A program made the position numbers and the translations under genes. From assembly GCF_003205295.1 (NCBI RefSeq), contig NZ_QJRP01000007.1, positions 1-64,000 on the forward strand: a DNA stretch of 64,000 bases. The letters run 5' to 3'. Origin of the DNA: Pseudomonas mosselii (GTDB lineage Bacteria; Pseudomonadota; Gammaproteobacteria; Pseudomonadales; Pseudomonadaceae). Shown one piece after another: positions 8,944 through 18,204 of this stretch (position 1 is its first letter; every line of letters begins with the position of its first letter). The notes below the pieces were generated by a model. The model was not told where the DNA came from. It saw nothing but the letters and a program-made list of their open reading frames with translations, and did not search any database.

Positions 8944-10959
8944 ATGCAATCGCCCTGGCATGCAGGTGAAAAACGGCTGCAGGAGCACGTCGGTGTTGCA
9001 GAGCGCATGGAGGTGTTCGGGCAGAAGGTCATCCGTGACTTCATGCCCGACCAGCATCGCGCGTTCTACCAGCAGTTGCCGTTCCTGGTGGCCGGTGCCG
9101 TGGATGCCGCTGGCACCCCTTGGGCGACGCTGCTCGAAGGCGCGGAAGGCTTCGTCAGCTCGCCCGATCCCCGGCAACTGCTGATTGGCACTGAGCTTGC
9201 CGCCGATGACCCGGCCGCGCCGGGCCTGGTGGACGGCGGTGCCATTGGTTTGCTGGGAATCGAACTGCATACCCGGCGACGCAATCGGCTCAATGGCCTG
9301 ATCCGCAGGGCAGGCGCCGGTCAGCTGGAGGTGGTGGTCGAGCAGTCGTTCGGCAACTGCCCGCAGTACATTCAGCTGCGCGAGTACACCCGCGTCGACA
9401 AGCCGCCGCAGGGGCGCCGGGACTCAGCGGAACTCAATGCCGAGACCCGCGCGATAATCGAGAGCGCCGACACCTTCTTTGTCGCCAGCTACGTCGATCG
9501 AGACGGTGGCCAGCGCTCGGTGGACGTGTCCCATCGCGGTGGCCGGCCTGGTTTCGTCAGGGTCGAGGGCAATCGCCTGACCATTCCCGACTACGCCGGC
9601 AACCTGCATTTCAATACCCTCGGTAATCTGCTGGTCAACCCGGTCGCTGGCCTGGTGTTCGTCGACTTCACCACGGGCGATGTGCTGCAGGTTTCCGGTC
9701 GTACCGAGGTGATTCTCGACAGCCCGCTGATCAGCGCCTTCGAAGGCGCCGAGCGGATCTGGACCCTGGACATCGAGCAGGTGGTGCTGCGCCGGGCTGC
9801 CGTGTCGCTGCGCTGGGCCTTCCAGGAATACGCACCCACCAGCCTGATGACCGGCACCTGGCGCGAAGCCGAGCAGCGCCTGCAACAGCGCGAACGGCAG
9901 CGTCAATGGCTGACCTGGCGGGTACTGCACATCGAGCAGGAGAGTCGCGATATCCGCTCGTTCCATCTGCAACCCGAGGATGGCGCCGCAGTGGCCTTCG
10001 CCCCTGGCCAGCATATTCCCGTGCGTTTGCGCATCGATGGGGAGGCGCCGCTGATCCGTACCTACAGCCTGTCCAGCGCGCCGTCCGATGGCTTCCTGCG
10101 CATCAGCGTCAAGGCGCAGGGGCCGGCGTCACGCTATCTGCACCAACAGGTGAAGGTCGGCGATCGGCTGGAGGTGCGCCAGCCCATGGGCAGCTTCACC
10201 CTGGATCAGCAGAGCGACCGGCCTCTTGTGCTGATCGGTGCGGGCGTCGGCATCACTCCGTTGATTGCCATGCTCCGTGAGCAACTGGCCAAGGGGCTGG
10301 GGCGGCGTATCTACCTTTTTCATGGCGGGCGCACACTGGCCGACTTGCCGTTCCAGCAGGAGCTTGCCGCGCTCCAGCAACACGCCAAGGGCTTGCTGAG
10401 CATCCATCGTGCCCTGAGTCAGCCCGAGCCCTCGGCCGTGCCAGGGCATGACTACCAATTCGCCAGCCGCCTGGGCATCGAGCAAATCAAGGCCACGCTG
10501 GCATTGGACGACTACGACTTCTACCTCTGCGGCCCGGCCAGCTTCACCCAGGACCTGTACGAAGGCCTGCGCGGCGTGCATGTGCCCGACGCCCGCATCC
10601 ATGCCGAAGCCTTCGGCCCCTCGACACTGCGCCGCCACACCGACGACAACCAGCCGACGCTGCAGCAGCCACCACCCGCCAGCGAGCCGGTGCCGGTGTA
10701 CTTCGCCAGCTCCGCCAAGGAAGCGCGTTGGGCGCCGGACAGCGGCACCCTGCTGGAACTGGCGGAAAGCCGTGGCCTGTCGCCGGAGTTCAGCTGCCGA
10801 GGGGGCTCCTGCGGTACCTGCAAGACCAAGCTGGTCAGCGGCCAGGTCCACTACCCGAACCCGCCTGCCGAACTGCCCGAAGCCGGCAGCGTGCTGATCT
10901 GCTGCGCCATCCCCGCCCAGGCCGAGGACGGCGCGCAAGCCGTGGTGCTGGAGCTCTAG
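8944..10959 (+). CDS. Three-part oxidoreductase: PNPOx-like flavin domain, FNR-like reductase, 2Fe-2S ferredoxin
   Basis: 671 residues. The N-terminal ~300 residues resemble pyridoxamine-phosphate oxidase-like split-barrel proteins. The middle has FAD-binding RTYSLSSAP and an NAD(P)-binding LIGAGVGITPLIAML, as in ferredoxin-NADP reductases. The C-terminus is a plant-type [2Fe-2S] domain with FSCRGGSCGTCKTK and a later CC pair. This is a self-contained electron chain from NAD(P)H to an unknown acceptor. Start at 8944 follows a GAGG. The same fusion is known in several proteobacteria, without a settled physiological substrate. Confidence 0.85.
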   Translation: MQSPWHAGEKRLQEHVGVAERMEVFGQKVIRDFMPDQHRAFYQQLPFLVAGAVDAAGTPWATLLEGAEGFVSSPDPRQLLIGTELAADDPAAPGLVDGGAIGLLGIELHTRRRNRLNGLIRRAGAGQLEVVVEQSFGNCPQYIQLREYTRVDKPPQGRRDSAELNAETRAIIESADTFFVASYVDRDGGQRSVDVSHRGGRPGFVRVEGNRLTIPDYAGNLHFNTLGNLLVNPVAGLVFVDFTTGDVLQVSGRTEVILDSPLISAFEGAERIWTLDIEQVVLRRAAVSLRWAFQEYAPTSLMTGTWREAEQRLQQRERQRQWLTWRVLHIEQESRDIRSFHLQPEDGAAVAFAPGQHIPVRLRIDGEAPLIRTYSLSSAPSDGFLRISVKAQGPASRYLHQQVKVGDRLEVRQPMGSFTLDQQSDRPLVLIGAGVGITPLIAMLREQLAKGLGRRIYLFHGGRTLADLPFQQELAALQQHAKGLLSIHRALSQPEPSAVPGHDYQFASRLGIEQIKATLALDDYDFYLCGPASFTQDLYEGLRGVHVPDARIHAEAFGPSTLRRHTDDNQPTLQQPPPASEPVPVYFASSAKEARWAPDSGTLLELAESRGLSPEFSCRGGSCGTCKTKLVSGQVHYPNPPAELPEAGSVLICCAIPAQAEDGAQAVVLEL

Positions 10960-11005
10960 CGTGCGCACAGGGATAATCGCCCCACGACAACGCGTGGGGC
11001 GCGGC

Positions 11006-11905
11006 ATGGACCAGATCCACCTGATGAAAGTGTTCGTGGCCGTGGGCGAGCTGGAAAGCTTCGCCGCCGCCGCCCGCCGCCTGGCCATCTCGCCGGCGGC
11101 GGTGACCCGCGCCGTCAGCGCCCTGGAGGAACAGCTCGGGGTCAAGCTGCTGCTGCGCACCACCCGCAGCGTGCGCCTGACCGAGGCCGGCGGGCGCTAC
11201 CTGGAGGACACCCGGCATATCCTCGCCAGCATCGTCGAGGCCAACGAAGCCGCCGCCGGCATCAACGCCGCGCCCAAGGGCGACCTGGCGGTGACCGCGC
11301 CGATCCTGTTCGGCAAGAAGTTCGTCATGCCGTGCATCGTCCGTTACCTGCAGCAGTACCCCGAGGTGGATGTGTCGGCGTACTTTCTCGACCGCGTGGT
11401 GAACCTGGTGGAGGAGGGCATGGACGTGGCGGTGCGAATCGGCCAGTTGCCCGATTCGGGCCTCAAGGCGTTGCGCGTGGGCAGGATGCGCCGGTTGTTG
11501 TGCGCCTCGCCCGAGTACCTCGAACGCCACGGCACGCCGCGCCATCCCTCGGAATTGCAGAAGCACGAAGTCATCGCCGCCGGGACCCTGTCACCGCGCA
11601 CGGACTGGCGCTTCGGCGCCATCGACGACCCGACGCTGATTCGCATGAAGCCGCGCCTGACCGTGACCAGCAACGACGCCGCCATCGCCGCGGCCAGTGC
11701 CGGGCTCGGGATTGCCCGGCTGCTGTCGTACCAGGTGGCGGACGAAGTGGCGGCCGGGCGCTTGCAGGTGATCCTGGCTGAATACGAGGAAGCGCCCTGG
11801 CCGATCCATATCCTGCATCGGGAGAGCAAATATGGCTCGACCAAGGTGAGGACCTTTATCGATATGTTGGCCGAGCATTTGCGCAGCCAGGCACATCTGG
11901 CTTGA
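11006..11905 (+). CDS. LysR-family transcriptional regulator
   Basis: 299 residues. The N-terminal winged helix-turn-helix (MDQIHLMKVFVAVGELESFA...LAISPAAVTRAVSALE) is followed by a periplasmic-binding-like effector domain. Start at 11006 gives the canonical LysR N-terminus; an upstream in-frame GTG at 10961 would add 15 atypical residues. It lies 46 bp downstream of the fused oxidoreductase on the same strand and may control that gene or the GST. Confidence 0.85.
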   Translation: MDQIHLMKVFVAVGELESFAAAARRLAISPAAVTRAVSALEEQLGVKLLLRTTRSVRLTEAGGRYLEDTRHILASIVEANEAAAGINAAPKGDLAVTAPILFGKKFVMPCIVRYLQQYPEVDVSAYFLDRVVNLVEEGMDVAVRIGQLPDSGLKALRVGRMRRLLCASPEYLERHGTPRHPSELQKHEVIAAGTLSPRTDWRFGAIDDPTLIRMKPRLTVTSNDAAIAAASAGLGIARLLSYQVADEVAAGRLQVILAEYEEAPWPIHILHRESKYGSTKVRTFIDMLAEHLRSQAHLA

Positions 11906-11916
11906 TTCCGGAACCT

Positions 11917-12129
11917 GGGGCTGCTGCGCAGCCCTTTCGCGACACAAGGCCGCTCCCACATGGACCGCGCCAAGCCTGAGCTTCACTCCAAACCCGTAGG
12001 ACCCCAGTTTTTCTGGCGATGCCCGGCATGGCCGGGTCAGCTTCCACAAAGAAGACAGTTGTTCCCACAGGAGCACGTATTCCCCTGTGGGAGCGGCCTC
12101 GTGTCGCGAAAGGGGCGCGCAGCGCCCCC
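11917..12129. repeat. Two inverted REP copies flanking a 120-bp gap
   Basis: GGGGCTGCTGCGCAGCCC... at 11917-11961 and CCTGTGGGAGCGGCCTCGTG... at 12083-12129 are inverted copies of the TGTCGCGAAAGGG-type REP. They fill the gap between convergent genes, so they may serve as transcript ends. Confidence 0.8.
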
Positions 12130-12146
12130 AAGTACCTCAAGCGTAA

Positions 12147-13565
12147 TCAAGACCTCGAAAGCGCCGCACACTCCGCCAGTACCCTCAACCCGCCCATCAC
12201 CTCCGGCGTTATCACCCGCCCCAGGCACACCCGCAACCCAGTGCCACATTCCCCATCGGCAAAGAACATCCCGCTGTCGCCGACATTGCAGCCACGCTCC
12301 GCCGCAAACCGTTGCAGCGCCAGCATGTCCGTCCCTTCCGGCAATTCGATCCAATGGATAAACCCGCCCTGCGGCGCCACATACCGTGTCCCCGTCGGAA
12401 ACACCGACTGCACCAGCGTCGCCATCACCTCGGTCTGCGCTACCAGCCGCCCGCGCAGCTTCGCGCAGTGCTCCTCCATGTACCCCCGCCCGATAAACTC
12501 ATCCAGCACCCGCTGGGCCAGGCTCGACACCGCCAGGTTGCGCGAAAACAGCTGTGCCAGGATCGCATCCCGGTACCGTCCGGCCACGCACCAGCCAACC
12601 CGGTACCCCGGCGCCACGGTCTTGGAGAACGACGAGCAATAGATAGTCTGCCCGGTGCTGTCGTAGTGCTTGATCGCCTTGGGCCGCTGCGCCTCGTCCA
12701 CCAGGTCGAAGAAGATATCGTCCTCGATGATCGGCACATCCGCTGCCTGCGCCAACTGTGACAGCTGTGCCCGCGCCACGTCGGGCATGATGAAGCCCCG
12801 TGGGTTCTGCAGCGTCGGGTTGAGAAACACCACATCGACCTTGCCGCGCTTGAGGGCCCATTCCAGGTGCTCGAGGTCCATGCCGCTGTCGGCGTGGGTG
12901 CGGATGGGCAGGGCGCGCATCCCCAGGCGTTCGATGGTCTGCAGGATGCCGTAGTAGGTAGGTGTCTCGATGGCCACCGTGGCGCCCGGCCGGGCGACGG
13001 CTTCGAGGGCCAGCTCCAGGGCCACGGTGTCGCCCGAGGTCACCAGGATATCGTCCGGCCCGCAGGCCACGCCGCGTTGCAGCATCAGCCCGGCGATGCG
13101 CCGGCGCAGCGAGACCAGGCCCGGCGGAGCGATCAGGCCGGCCAAGGGTAGGCCGGCCTTGGCGGCCAGCGTCGCCAGGCACTTGTTCAGCAGCACCTGG
13201 GGCGTGAGCTCGTCGTGCAGCACTGCCGAGCTCAACGACAGCGCGGTGTTGCTGGCCGCCTGGGCGAGCATGGCGACCACCGCGTGGTTGACGTTGACGG
13301 TGACGCTAGCCAGGTCGAACCCCTGTACCTGGGCCGCGCCCTTGGCGACGAAATAGCCGATCCGCGGCGTGGCCTGCACATAGGCATTGGCCTCCAGCTC
13401 CGCCAGGGCCCGCTGCACGGTGGCGATGCTGCTGTCGAACAGCCGCGCCAGCTCGCGCACCGAGGGCAGTTGCGTGCCGCTGGGCCATTCGCCGCTGTCG
13501 ATCTGGCGCAGCAGCCAGGCGTTGACGGTGTGCCAGCGTTTGTCGGGCTTGGGGTTCCGGTCCAT
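12147..13565 (-). CDS. MocR-type regulator (GntR DNA-binding domain fused to class I aminotransferase-like domain)
   Basis: 472 residues. Residues ~10-75 form a GntR winged helix (SGTQLPSVRELARLFDSSIATVQRALAELEANAY). The remainder is a PLP-binding aminotransferase fold with TSGDTVALELAL, an NPTLQNPRG segment, IIEDDIF and a Schiff-base lysine in YCSSFSKTVAPGYRVGW. Such proteins sense PLP or amino-compound effectors. It begins 17 bp after the stop of the lactate-permease-like gene on the same strand, so it is probably in that transcript and may regulate it. Confidence 0.85.
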   Translation of the reverse strand: MDRNPKPDKRWHTVNAWLLRQIDSGEWPSGTQLPSVRELARLFDSSIATVQRALAELEANAYVQATPRIGYFVAKGAAQVQGFDLASVTVNVNHAVVAMLAQAASNTALSLSSAVLHDELTPQVLLNKCLATLAAKAGLPLAGLIAPPGLVSLRRRIAGLMLQRGVACGPDDILVTSGDTVALELALEAVARPGATVAIETPTYYGILQTIERLGMRALPIRTHADSGMDLEHLEWALKRGKVDVVFLNPTLQNPRGFIMPDVARAQLSQLAQAADVPIIEDDIFFDLVDEAQRPKAIKHYDSTGQTIYCSSFSKTVAPGYRVGWCVAGRYRDAILAQLFSRNLAVSSLAQRVLDEFIGRGYMEEHCAKLRGRLVAQTEVMATLVQSVFPTGTRYVAPQGGFIHWIELPEGTDMLALQRFAAERGCNVGDSGMFFADGECGTGLRVCLGRVITPEVMGGLRVLAECAALSRS

Positions 13566-13582
13566 GGGGGCCTTGTGTCGTC

Positions 13583-15013
13583 TCAGGCGGGGGCTCCCGA
13601 AAGGTAGAGCAAAACCACGCCGGTTGCAGCCACGATGACGATGTTCAGCAGCACCAAGGCAAAGCCGAAGCGGATCAGTCCGTGCTCTTCCTCACGGTTC
13701 GCCCCGGCCAGCCCGATGATCAGCGACAGGATCGACAGTGAGCCCAGCGCGCCATGGCCTGCGGCGCTGTTGGCCATGGCCGCCAGCCAGGGGCCGTGGA
13801 CGCTGGATAGCGCAGCGATGGACGGCATCACCAGCGTGGTGCCGCCGACATTGGAACCCGTGACGTAACCGGCCAGCCCGGCCAGCAGAGATACCGTCGA
13901 AGCCAGCGACACACCCGACATCGCTTGCAGCGCGCGTTGCGCCTCGACCAGGAAACCGGCCTTGACCATCACCTGCGACAGCAGCAGGAACAGGAATATT
14001 GTCGCCACCGGGAACCGCACCCGGGTGACCAGCGCCTGCCATGGGAAGCCCGCGCCCTGGCGCCCGACCATCATCAGCACCACCAGCAGCAAGGCCAGCC
14101 CCGGCGAAGCCAGTGGCTTCCACGACACGTTGGTGCCATGCACCACCCACAGCCCGTCCCACCCCGACAGCAGGAACAGCCCCCGCGAGATGATAATCAC
14201 CGCCAGCAGGGCCAGGTACGGCCATGCCGCCTGCGGCCAGCGCACCAGCGCCCCGCGCCGCGCCCAGGACATCCCCAGGCCCACGCCGGCCACCGCCAAC
14301 CCAGCCAGCACGCCCGACGCCTCCGGCCCGATCCAGCGGTTGACCGCATACAGCACCGCGCTGAACAGCAACGAGACCAGCGCCAACCCCAGCCAAGCCT
14401 GCAGACTGCGAATCCCCGCCAGCACCAGCGCCACGGCGGCCAGGCCGAGGAACACCGGGGCACTGACCAGCGCCGAATGGCTGCCCAGTTCCTGCGCCGG
14501 CACATGGGCCAGCAGCGCGCCGATCACCGTGGCCAGCCCCAGCGTGCCCCAGGGCATCACCACCATGCCGGCCAGCGCCATCTTCATGCCGACCTGGCGG
14601 GAAAACAGCCCCATCAGCAGCGGCACCGTGGCGATCAGCGATACGCCGAACCCGGTCATCGCCTCCAGCAGCGGCGCCAGGCCCAGCACGATGAAGATCA
14701 CCTGCATCGGCGGCGTCCAGCCCAGCTCCCGCACCCAGGCACCGATCGCCTGCGGGGCGTTGGCGCGTTCGACCAGGATGACGAAGGCCAGCCCCGGGAC
14801 GATCACGCAGGCGGTGCTGAGGAACAGGATCAGCGTGTCTTGCAGGATGGCGCCGGACACCGCCGCCGACAGCGGCTGCGCGGCGCCCAGCCCCCACAGC
14901 AGCAAGACACCGGCCACGCCGGCCAGCGCGGCCTGCACGGGTGGGCGGCGCAGCAGCAGGATCAGGGCGATCACCAGGCCAATGGGGGACATTTGCAGCA
15001 GCAGGGCAGCCAT
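13583..15013 (-). CDS. L-lactate permease (LctP) family transporter
   Basis: 476 residues and many transmembrane helices. LAPLLEAMTGFGVSLIATVPLL corresponds to the LctP-family EGAAGFG segment. TGSNVGGTTLVMPSIAAL is a second conserved region. The start at 15013 is preferred because AAAGGA lies ten bases upstream; an in-frame ATG at 15034 has no ribosome site. Lactate or another 2-hydroxy/monocarboxylate is the likely substrate, but members of this family vary. Upstream lies an unusual array of GGCATT sites. Confidence 0.75.
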   Translation of the reverse strand: MAALLLQMSPIGLVIALILLLRRPPVQAALAGVAGVLLLWGLGAAQPLSAAVSGAILQDTLILFLSTACVIVPGLAFVILVERANAPQAIGAWVRELGWTPPMQVIFIVLGLAPLLEAMTGFGVSLIATVPLLMGLFSRQVGMKMALAGMVVMPWGTLGLATVIGALLAHVPAQELGSHSALVSAPVFLGLAAVALVLAGIRSLQAWLGLALVSLLFSAVLYAVNRWIGPEASGVLAGLAVAGVGLGMSWARRGALVRWPQAAWPYLALLAVIIISRGLFLLSGWDGLWVVHGTNVSWKPLASPGLALLLVVLMMVGRQGAGFPWQALVTRVRFPVATIFLFLLLSQVMVKAGFLVEAQRALQAMSGVSLASTVSLLAGLAGYVTGSNVGGTTLVMPSIAALSSVHGPWLAAMANSAAGHGALGSLSILSLIIGLAGANREEEHGLIRFGFALVLLNIVIVAATGVVLLYLSGAPA

Positions 15014-15124
15014 GATGCGGGTTCCTTTAGCCATCCAGATGAGTGTGGAAGGGATGGTGGAGGGAAGGGAGAGACCGTAATAGATACAGGGAGTGGGGGA
15101 TTTTCAATACAGCCCCTGGCTCGT

Positions 15125-15240
15125 GGCATTAGAGGCACCTGTTCGCACTACCTCTCACGCCAATGCCTGGATTTCTGGGCACTGACTGCAATATTGGCCG
15201 TTAATGCCTGCAATCCGAGGCATTACGTGGATCGGGCATT
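15125..15240. promoter_or_regulatory. Cluster of five GGCATT/AATGCC sites, candidate regulator-binding array
   Basis: GGCATT or its complement occurs at 15125, 15162, 15203, 15219 and 15235. The copies at 15203-15224 form AATGCCT-N8-AGGCATT, a perfect 7-bp inverted repeat. The array lies 110-225 bp upstream of the permease start and downstream of the second MocR gene. It is a candidate operator for one of the neighbouring MocR regulators. Confidence 0.45.
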
Positions 15241-15290
15241 CTGGTCGCATTCCGCATGGGTTTTGACCGTACTGCTTGCACGCAGCGTGG

Positions 15291-16772
15291 TTATCTGGCC
15301 AAACCTGCCAGCACCTTCTGCAGTTTCACCACCGCCTCCCTCATCTCAGCGGGCGTCAGCGCTGCAAACCCCATCAACAAGCCGGCATCGTTCCTCGGCA
15401 CCGCGTACAAGCTGCCCAGCCCCAACAGATCGATCCCCACCCCGCGTGCCGCCCTGACCACGGCGTCTTCAGGCAAGCCCTGCACGAAATGGCAGGGCAT
15501 CTGCAGCCCGCCGGCGGGCACCTGCGGCACGAGAAACGCCCCCAGGTGCCTGCGTAGCAGATCCGCCAGCACATCCCGGCGCTCGGCGTAGAGCGCGCGC
15601 ATGGCCCGCACATGGGCGTTGAAGTGCCCGCCTTCCATGAAGCGGGCCAGAGTCAGCTGGGCGATGGAGGCGTTATGCCCATCCTGCAGCGTGCGGGCGG
15701 CGGTCATCGGCGCGACGAGCTGGGGCGGCAGCAGCAGGTAGCCGATGCGCAGGCCGGCGAACAGCGATTTGGTGAAGGTGCCGATGTACAGCGTGCGGTC
15801 GTGTGGGTCGAGGCCCTGCACGCAGGCGGTGGGGCGGCCGGCGTAGTGGAACTCGCTGTCGTAGTCGTCCTCGATGATCCAGGCTTGTTGCTGGCGCGCC
15901 CATTCGATCGCCAGCAGGCGCCGGTCCAGCGCCAGGGTCGCGCCGGTCGGGTATTGGTGCGAAGGGGTAAGAAACACCGCCCGGGCATCCGGCGCCAGCC
16001 GGGCCATGGCGTCCACCTGCAGGCCGCGCGCGTCCACCGGGACCGGCACGCATGCCAGGCCGGCGGCGGTGACAGCCCTGCGGGTGCCCTGGTACAGCGG
16101 GTCTTCGACCAGGACCTGGTCGCCTGCGTCCATGAGTACCTGGGCGCACAGACCAAGGGCCTGCTGCGAGCTGGTGAGGATCAGGATGCGCTCGGCGGAT
16201 GCCTGGGCCCCGCGCTCGAGGTTGAGGTAGTCGGCGATTGCCCTACGCAAGGGGGCCATGCCCTGCGGCTCGCTGTGCTCCAGCGCCCGCGTGCCGTATT
16301 CCTTGTACACCTGCCGCTCCAGCTTCTCCCAGATGGCCAGGGGGAAGTGCCGGGTTTCGGCCACGCCTGGGGCGAAGGGGCGGGGCGACTGGAAGTTGTG
16401 GACGCCACCGCTGTGCAACACGGCTTCAGCTCGGCGGCTCAACTGTACCGGGGCTTGCTGATGTGCCGGACGCTGGCGCTTGCGCGACGGCAGGCACCGG
16501 GCCCGTTGCGACACGAAGCTGCCGCTGCCCACGCGCCGTTCAATAAAGCCTTCGGCGTGCAACTGGCTGTAGGCCGACTCCACGGTATCCCGCGAGACGC
16601 CCAGGGACTGGGCCAGCGGGCGCGAGGCGGGCAGCGCCTTACCCACCGGCAGTGCGCCGTCGAGGATCAGCTGGCGGATTGCCCGTTGAATACGCACATG
16701 CAAGGCCAGCGCGCCGTGTGCGGGGTCGTTGATCCAGGCTTTCACCGATTCCAGCTGCGCGTGTTTGAACAT
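15291..16772 (-). CDS. PdxR/GabR-like MocR regulator (GntR plus aminotransferase domain)
   Basis: 493 residues. GntR helix-turn-helix near residues 40-85 (LPASRPLAQSLGVSRDTVESAYSQLHAEGF) is followed by a basic linker. The aminotransferase-like domain has LTPSHQYPTGATL, IIEDDYDSEFHY and the PLP lysine in YIGTFTKSLFAGLRIGYL. It is clearly a different subgroup from the other MocR at 12147-13565. The target is unknown; the upstream gene is a GNAT enzyme on the other strand and the downstream gap holds the GGCATT array. Confidence 0.85.
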   Translation of the reverse strand: MFKHAQLESVKAWINDPAHGALALHVRIQRAIRQLILDGALPVGKALPASRPLAQSLGVSRDTVESAYSQLHAEGFIERRVGSGSFVSQRARCLPSRKRQRPAHQQAPVQLSRRAEAVLHSGGVHNFQSPRPFAPGVAETRHFPLAIWEKLERQVYKEYGTRALEHSEPQGMAPLRRAIADYLNLERGAQASAERILILTSSQQALGLCAQVLMDAGDQVLVEDPLYQGTRRAVTAAGLACVPVPVDARGLQVDAMARLAPDARAVFLTPSHQYPTGATLALDRRLLAIEWARQQQAWIIEDDYDSEFHYAGRPTACVQGLDPHDRTLYIGTFTKSLFAGLRIGYLLLPPQLVAPMTAARTLQDGHNASIAQLTLARFMEGGHFNAHVRAMRALYAERRDVLADLLRRHLGAFLVPQVPAGGLQMPCHFVQGLPEDAVVRAARGVGIDLLGLGSLYAVPRNDAGLLMGFAALTPAEMREAVVKLQKVLAGLAR

Positions 16773-16819
16773 TGGCCTGATTCCCTGGCTGGTGGATTAG
16801 ATTAATAACTGCCAATGCC

Positions 16820-16938
16820 GGGGCCGCTTCGCACCCCTTTCCGACCGGTCCGGCGCCCCGGCAAGACCGCTCCCACAGGCGACCGCGAACCCCTGTGGGA
16901 GCGGCCTTGTGTCGCGAAAGGGCTGCAAAGCAGCCCCG
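16820..16938. repeat. Inverted REP pair, one copy with an expanded loop
   Basis: The left copy (16820-16879, reverse orientation) carries CCGACCGGTCCGGCGCCCCGGCAAG in place of the usual short TGTCGCG segment, in two parts. The right copy (16890-16938) is the ordinary CTGTGGGAGCGGCCTTGTG type. They sit in the 358-bp gap between divergent genes; the rest of that gap shows no recognised promoter. Confidence 0.75.
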
Positions 16939-17130
16939 GCAATCTCAAGCCTAACGCCCATCCAGAACCCCAAAGTGGTCTGGCCATTACCAAGCAATTG
17001 GCAGGTAAAAACCAACCATTTATCCGCTATAAAACCCAAGCCCGCAAGCAACCACCAAGGAAGGCAAGCGCTACGGGCAGGCCGGCCCCCTCACTAATTC
17101 ACGCAGTCTTGTCCCAAAGGGGTTCCAACC

Positions 17131-17601
17131 ATGACCACCACCCAACTGCCCGTTTTCATCCGCGAAGTGAAGCAAACCGACCTTCAGCCCTGGCTCGACT
17201 ACTGGGCGCAATACCAGGCCTTCTACCAGGTAGACCTGGGCCCAGCCATCACCGAGCGCACCTGGGCCCGCTTCTTCGACCCGGCCGAACCCATGCACTG
17301 CGCCGTGGCCACCGACGGCGAACAGCTCTTCGGCTTCGTCCACTATGTGTTCCACCGCTCGACCTGGGGACGCAACGACTTCTGCTACCTGGAAGACCTG
17401 TTCGTGTGCCCGAGCGCCCGCGGGCGGATGATCGGCAAGCAACTGATCGAGTTCGTCCAGGACCAGGCCCGGCAGCAGCAGTGCGACCGGCTGTACTGGC
17501 ATACCCAGGAGACCAACCGGACTGCGCAGCGGTTGTATGACTGGATTGCCGAGAAGCCGGGGGTGATCGAGTACCGGATGCCGCTGGATGTTGCTCACTA
17601 A
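17131..17601 (+). CDS. GNAT-family N-acetyltransferase
   Basis: 156 residues. The acetyl-CoA-binding core is visible as YLEDLFVCPSARGRMIGKQLIEFV, the motif A R/Q-x-x-G-x-G/K type loop, followed by LYWHTQETNRTAQRLYDWI. Start at 17131 follows AAGGGG. The acceptor substrate cannot be told. It is monocistronic, between REP elements. Confidence 0.85.
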   Translation: MTTTQLPVFIREVKQTDLQPWLDYWAQYQAFYQVDLGPAITERTWARFFDPAEPMHCAVATDGEQLFGFVHYVFHRSTWGRNDFCYLEDLFVCPSARGRMIGKQLIEFVQDQARQQQCDRLYWHTQETNRTAQRLYDWIAEKPGVIEYRMPLDVAH

Positions 17602-17624
17602 GGCCATTGTGAGCCGATAAGGGC

Positions 17625-17704
17625 GTGGGAGCGGGCTTGCCCCGCGAAGGGGAGCACCGGCTTTGCGGTGCAATCTCCTGCGGCGCAGCGCCGCTCCCAC
17701 GCCC
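17625..17704. repeat. REP pair downstream of the GNAT gene
   Basis: GCGTGGGAGCGGGCTTGCC... and an inverted GGCGCAGCGCCGCTCCCACGCC unit form an imperfect palindrome. It marks the last REP before the accessory island; none occurs between 17705 and 24230. Confidence 0.75.
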
Positions 17705-17844
17705 CAGCCATCAGAAATCCTCCTTCGAAATCTGCCTGAGTCTTACGGTGTTGTCAGACCATTCAGAAAGACGACCCCTTTCTGGCAGAGGAATACTTAA
17801 TCCAATATTTTGTGCCTTAACTGCGATTTCTCGAGATAACACGC

Positions 17845-18165
17845 ATGAAGTTGGATTTAAGTCTTACTAAACCCAGCGAGCTCATGAGGGCCTTGTGCGA
17901 GCGCTTGCGCACCGAGCGGCTCGCTCAACAGATGTCGCAAGCGGAAGTGGCTGCTCGTGCTGGCATCGGCACCAATACTGTGTCCAACCTTGAAACGGGA
18001 CGAAATGTCGGTTTTGAAAATCTGATCCGAGTGGCGATGGTTCTAGGTCGAAGAAAAGAGCTTGAGGCGCTGTTTTTGCCGAAGGTGGAGTGCATAGCCG
18101 ACATCGCTCGCTATGAGCTTGGTGCCAAGCGCCAGCGCATCCGGAAGAAATCAGGGCAGGATTGA
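17845..18165 (+). CDS. XRE-family regulator, orphan HipB-like antitoxin
   Basis: 106 residues. A helix-turn-helix occupies residues ~15-70 (LRTERLAQQMSQAEVAARAG, then TNTVSNLETGR). The tail ALFLPKVECIADIARYELGAKRQRIRKK resembles HipB-type antitoxins that precede hipA. No hipA follows: a terminator comes 3 bp after the stop and then the convergent Bro-N gene. It may be a remnant of a toxin-antitoxin pair or a regulator of the island. The 120 bp upstream are AT-rich and could hold its promoter. Confidence 0.75.
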   Translation: MKLDLSLTKPSELMRALCERLRTERLAQQMSQAEVAARAGIGTNTVSNLETGRNVGFENLIRVAMVLGRRKELEALFLPKVECIADIARYELGAKRQRIRKKSGQD

Positions 18166-18167
18166 AC

Positions 18168-18188
18168 AGGGCTGCATGGCAGCCCTTT
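18168..18188 (+). terminator. Rho-independent terminator after the XRE gene
   Basis: AGGGCTGC-ATG-GCAGCCCT is a perfect 8-bp stem with a three-base loop and a short T run. It separates the XRE gene from the convergent Bro-N gene. Confidence 0.7.
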
Positions 18189-18204
18189 CAGTGGATCGCA
18201 GGGT

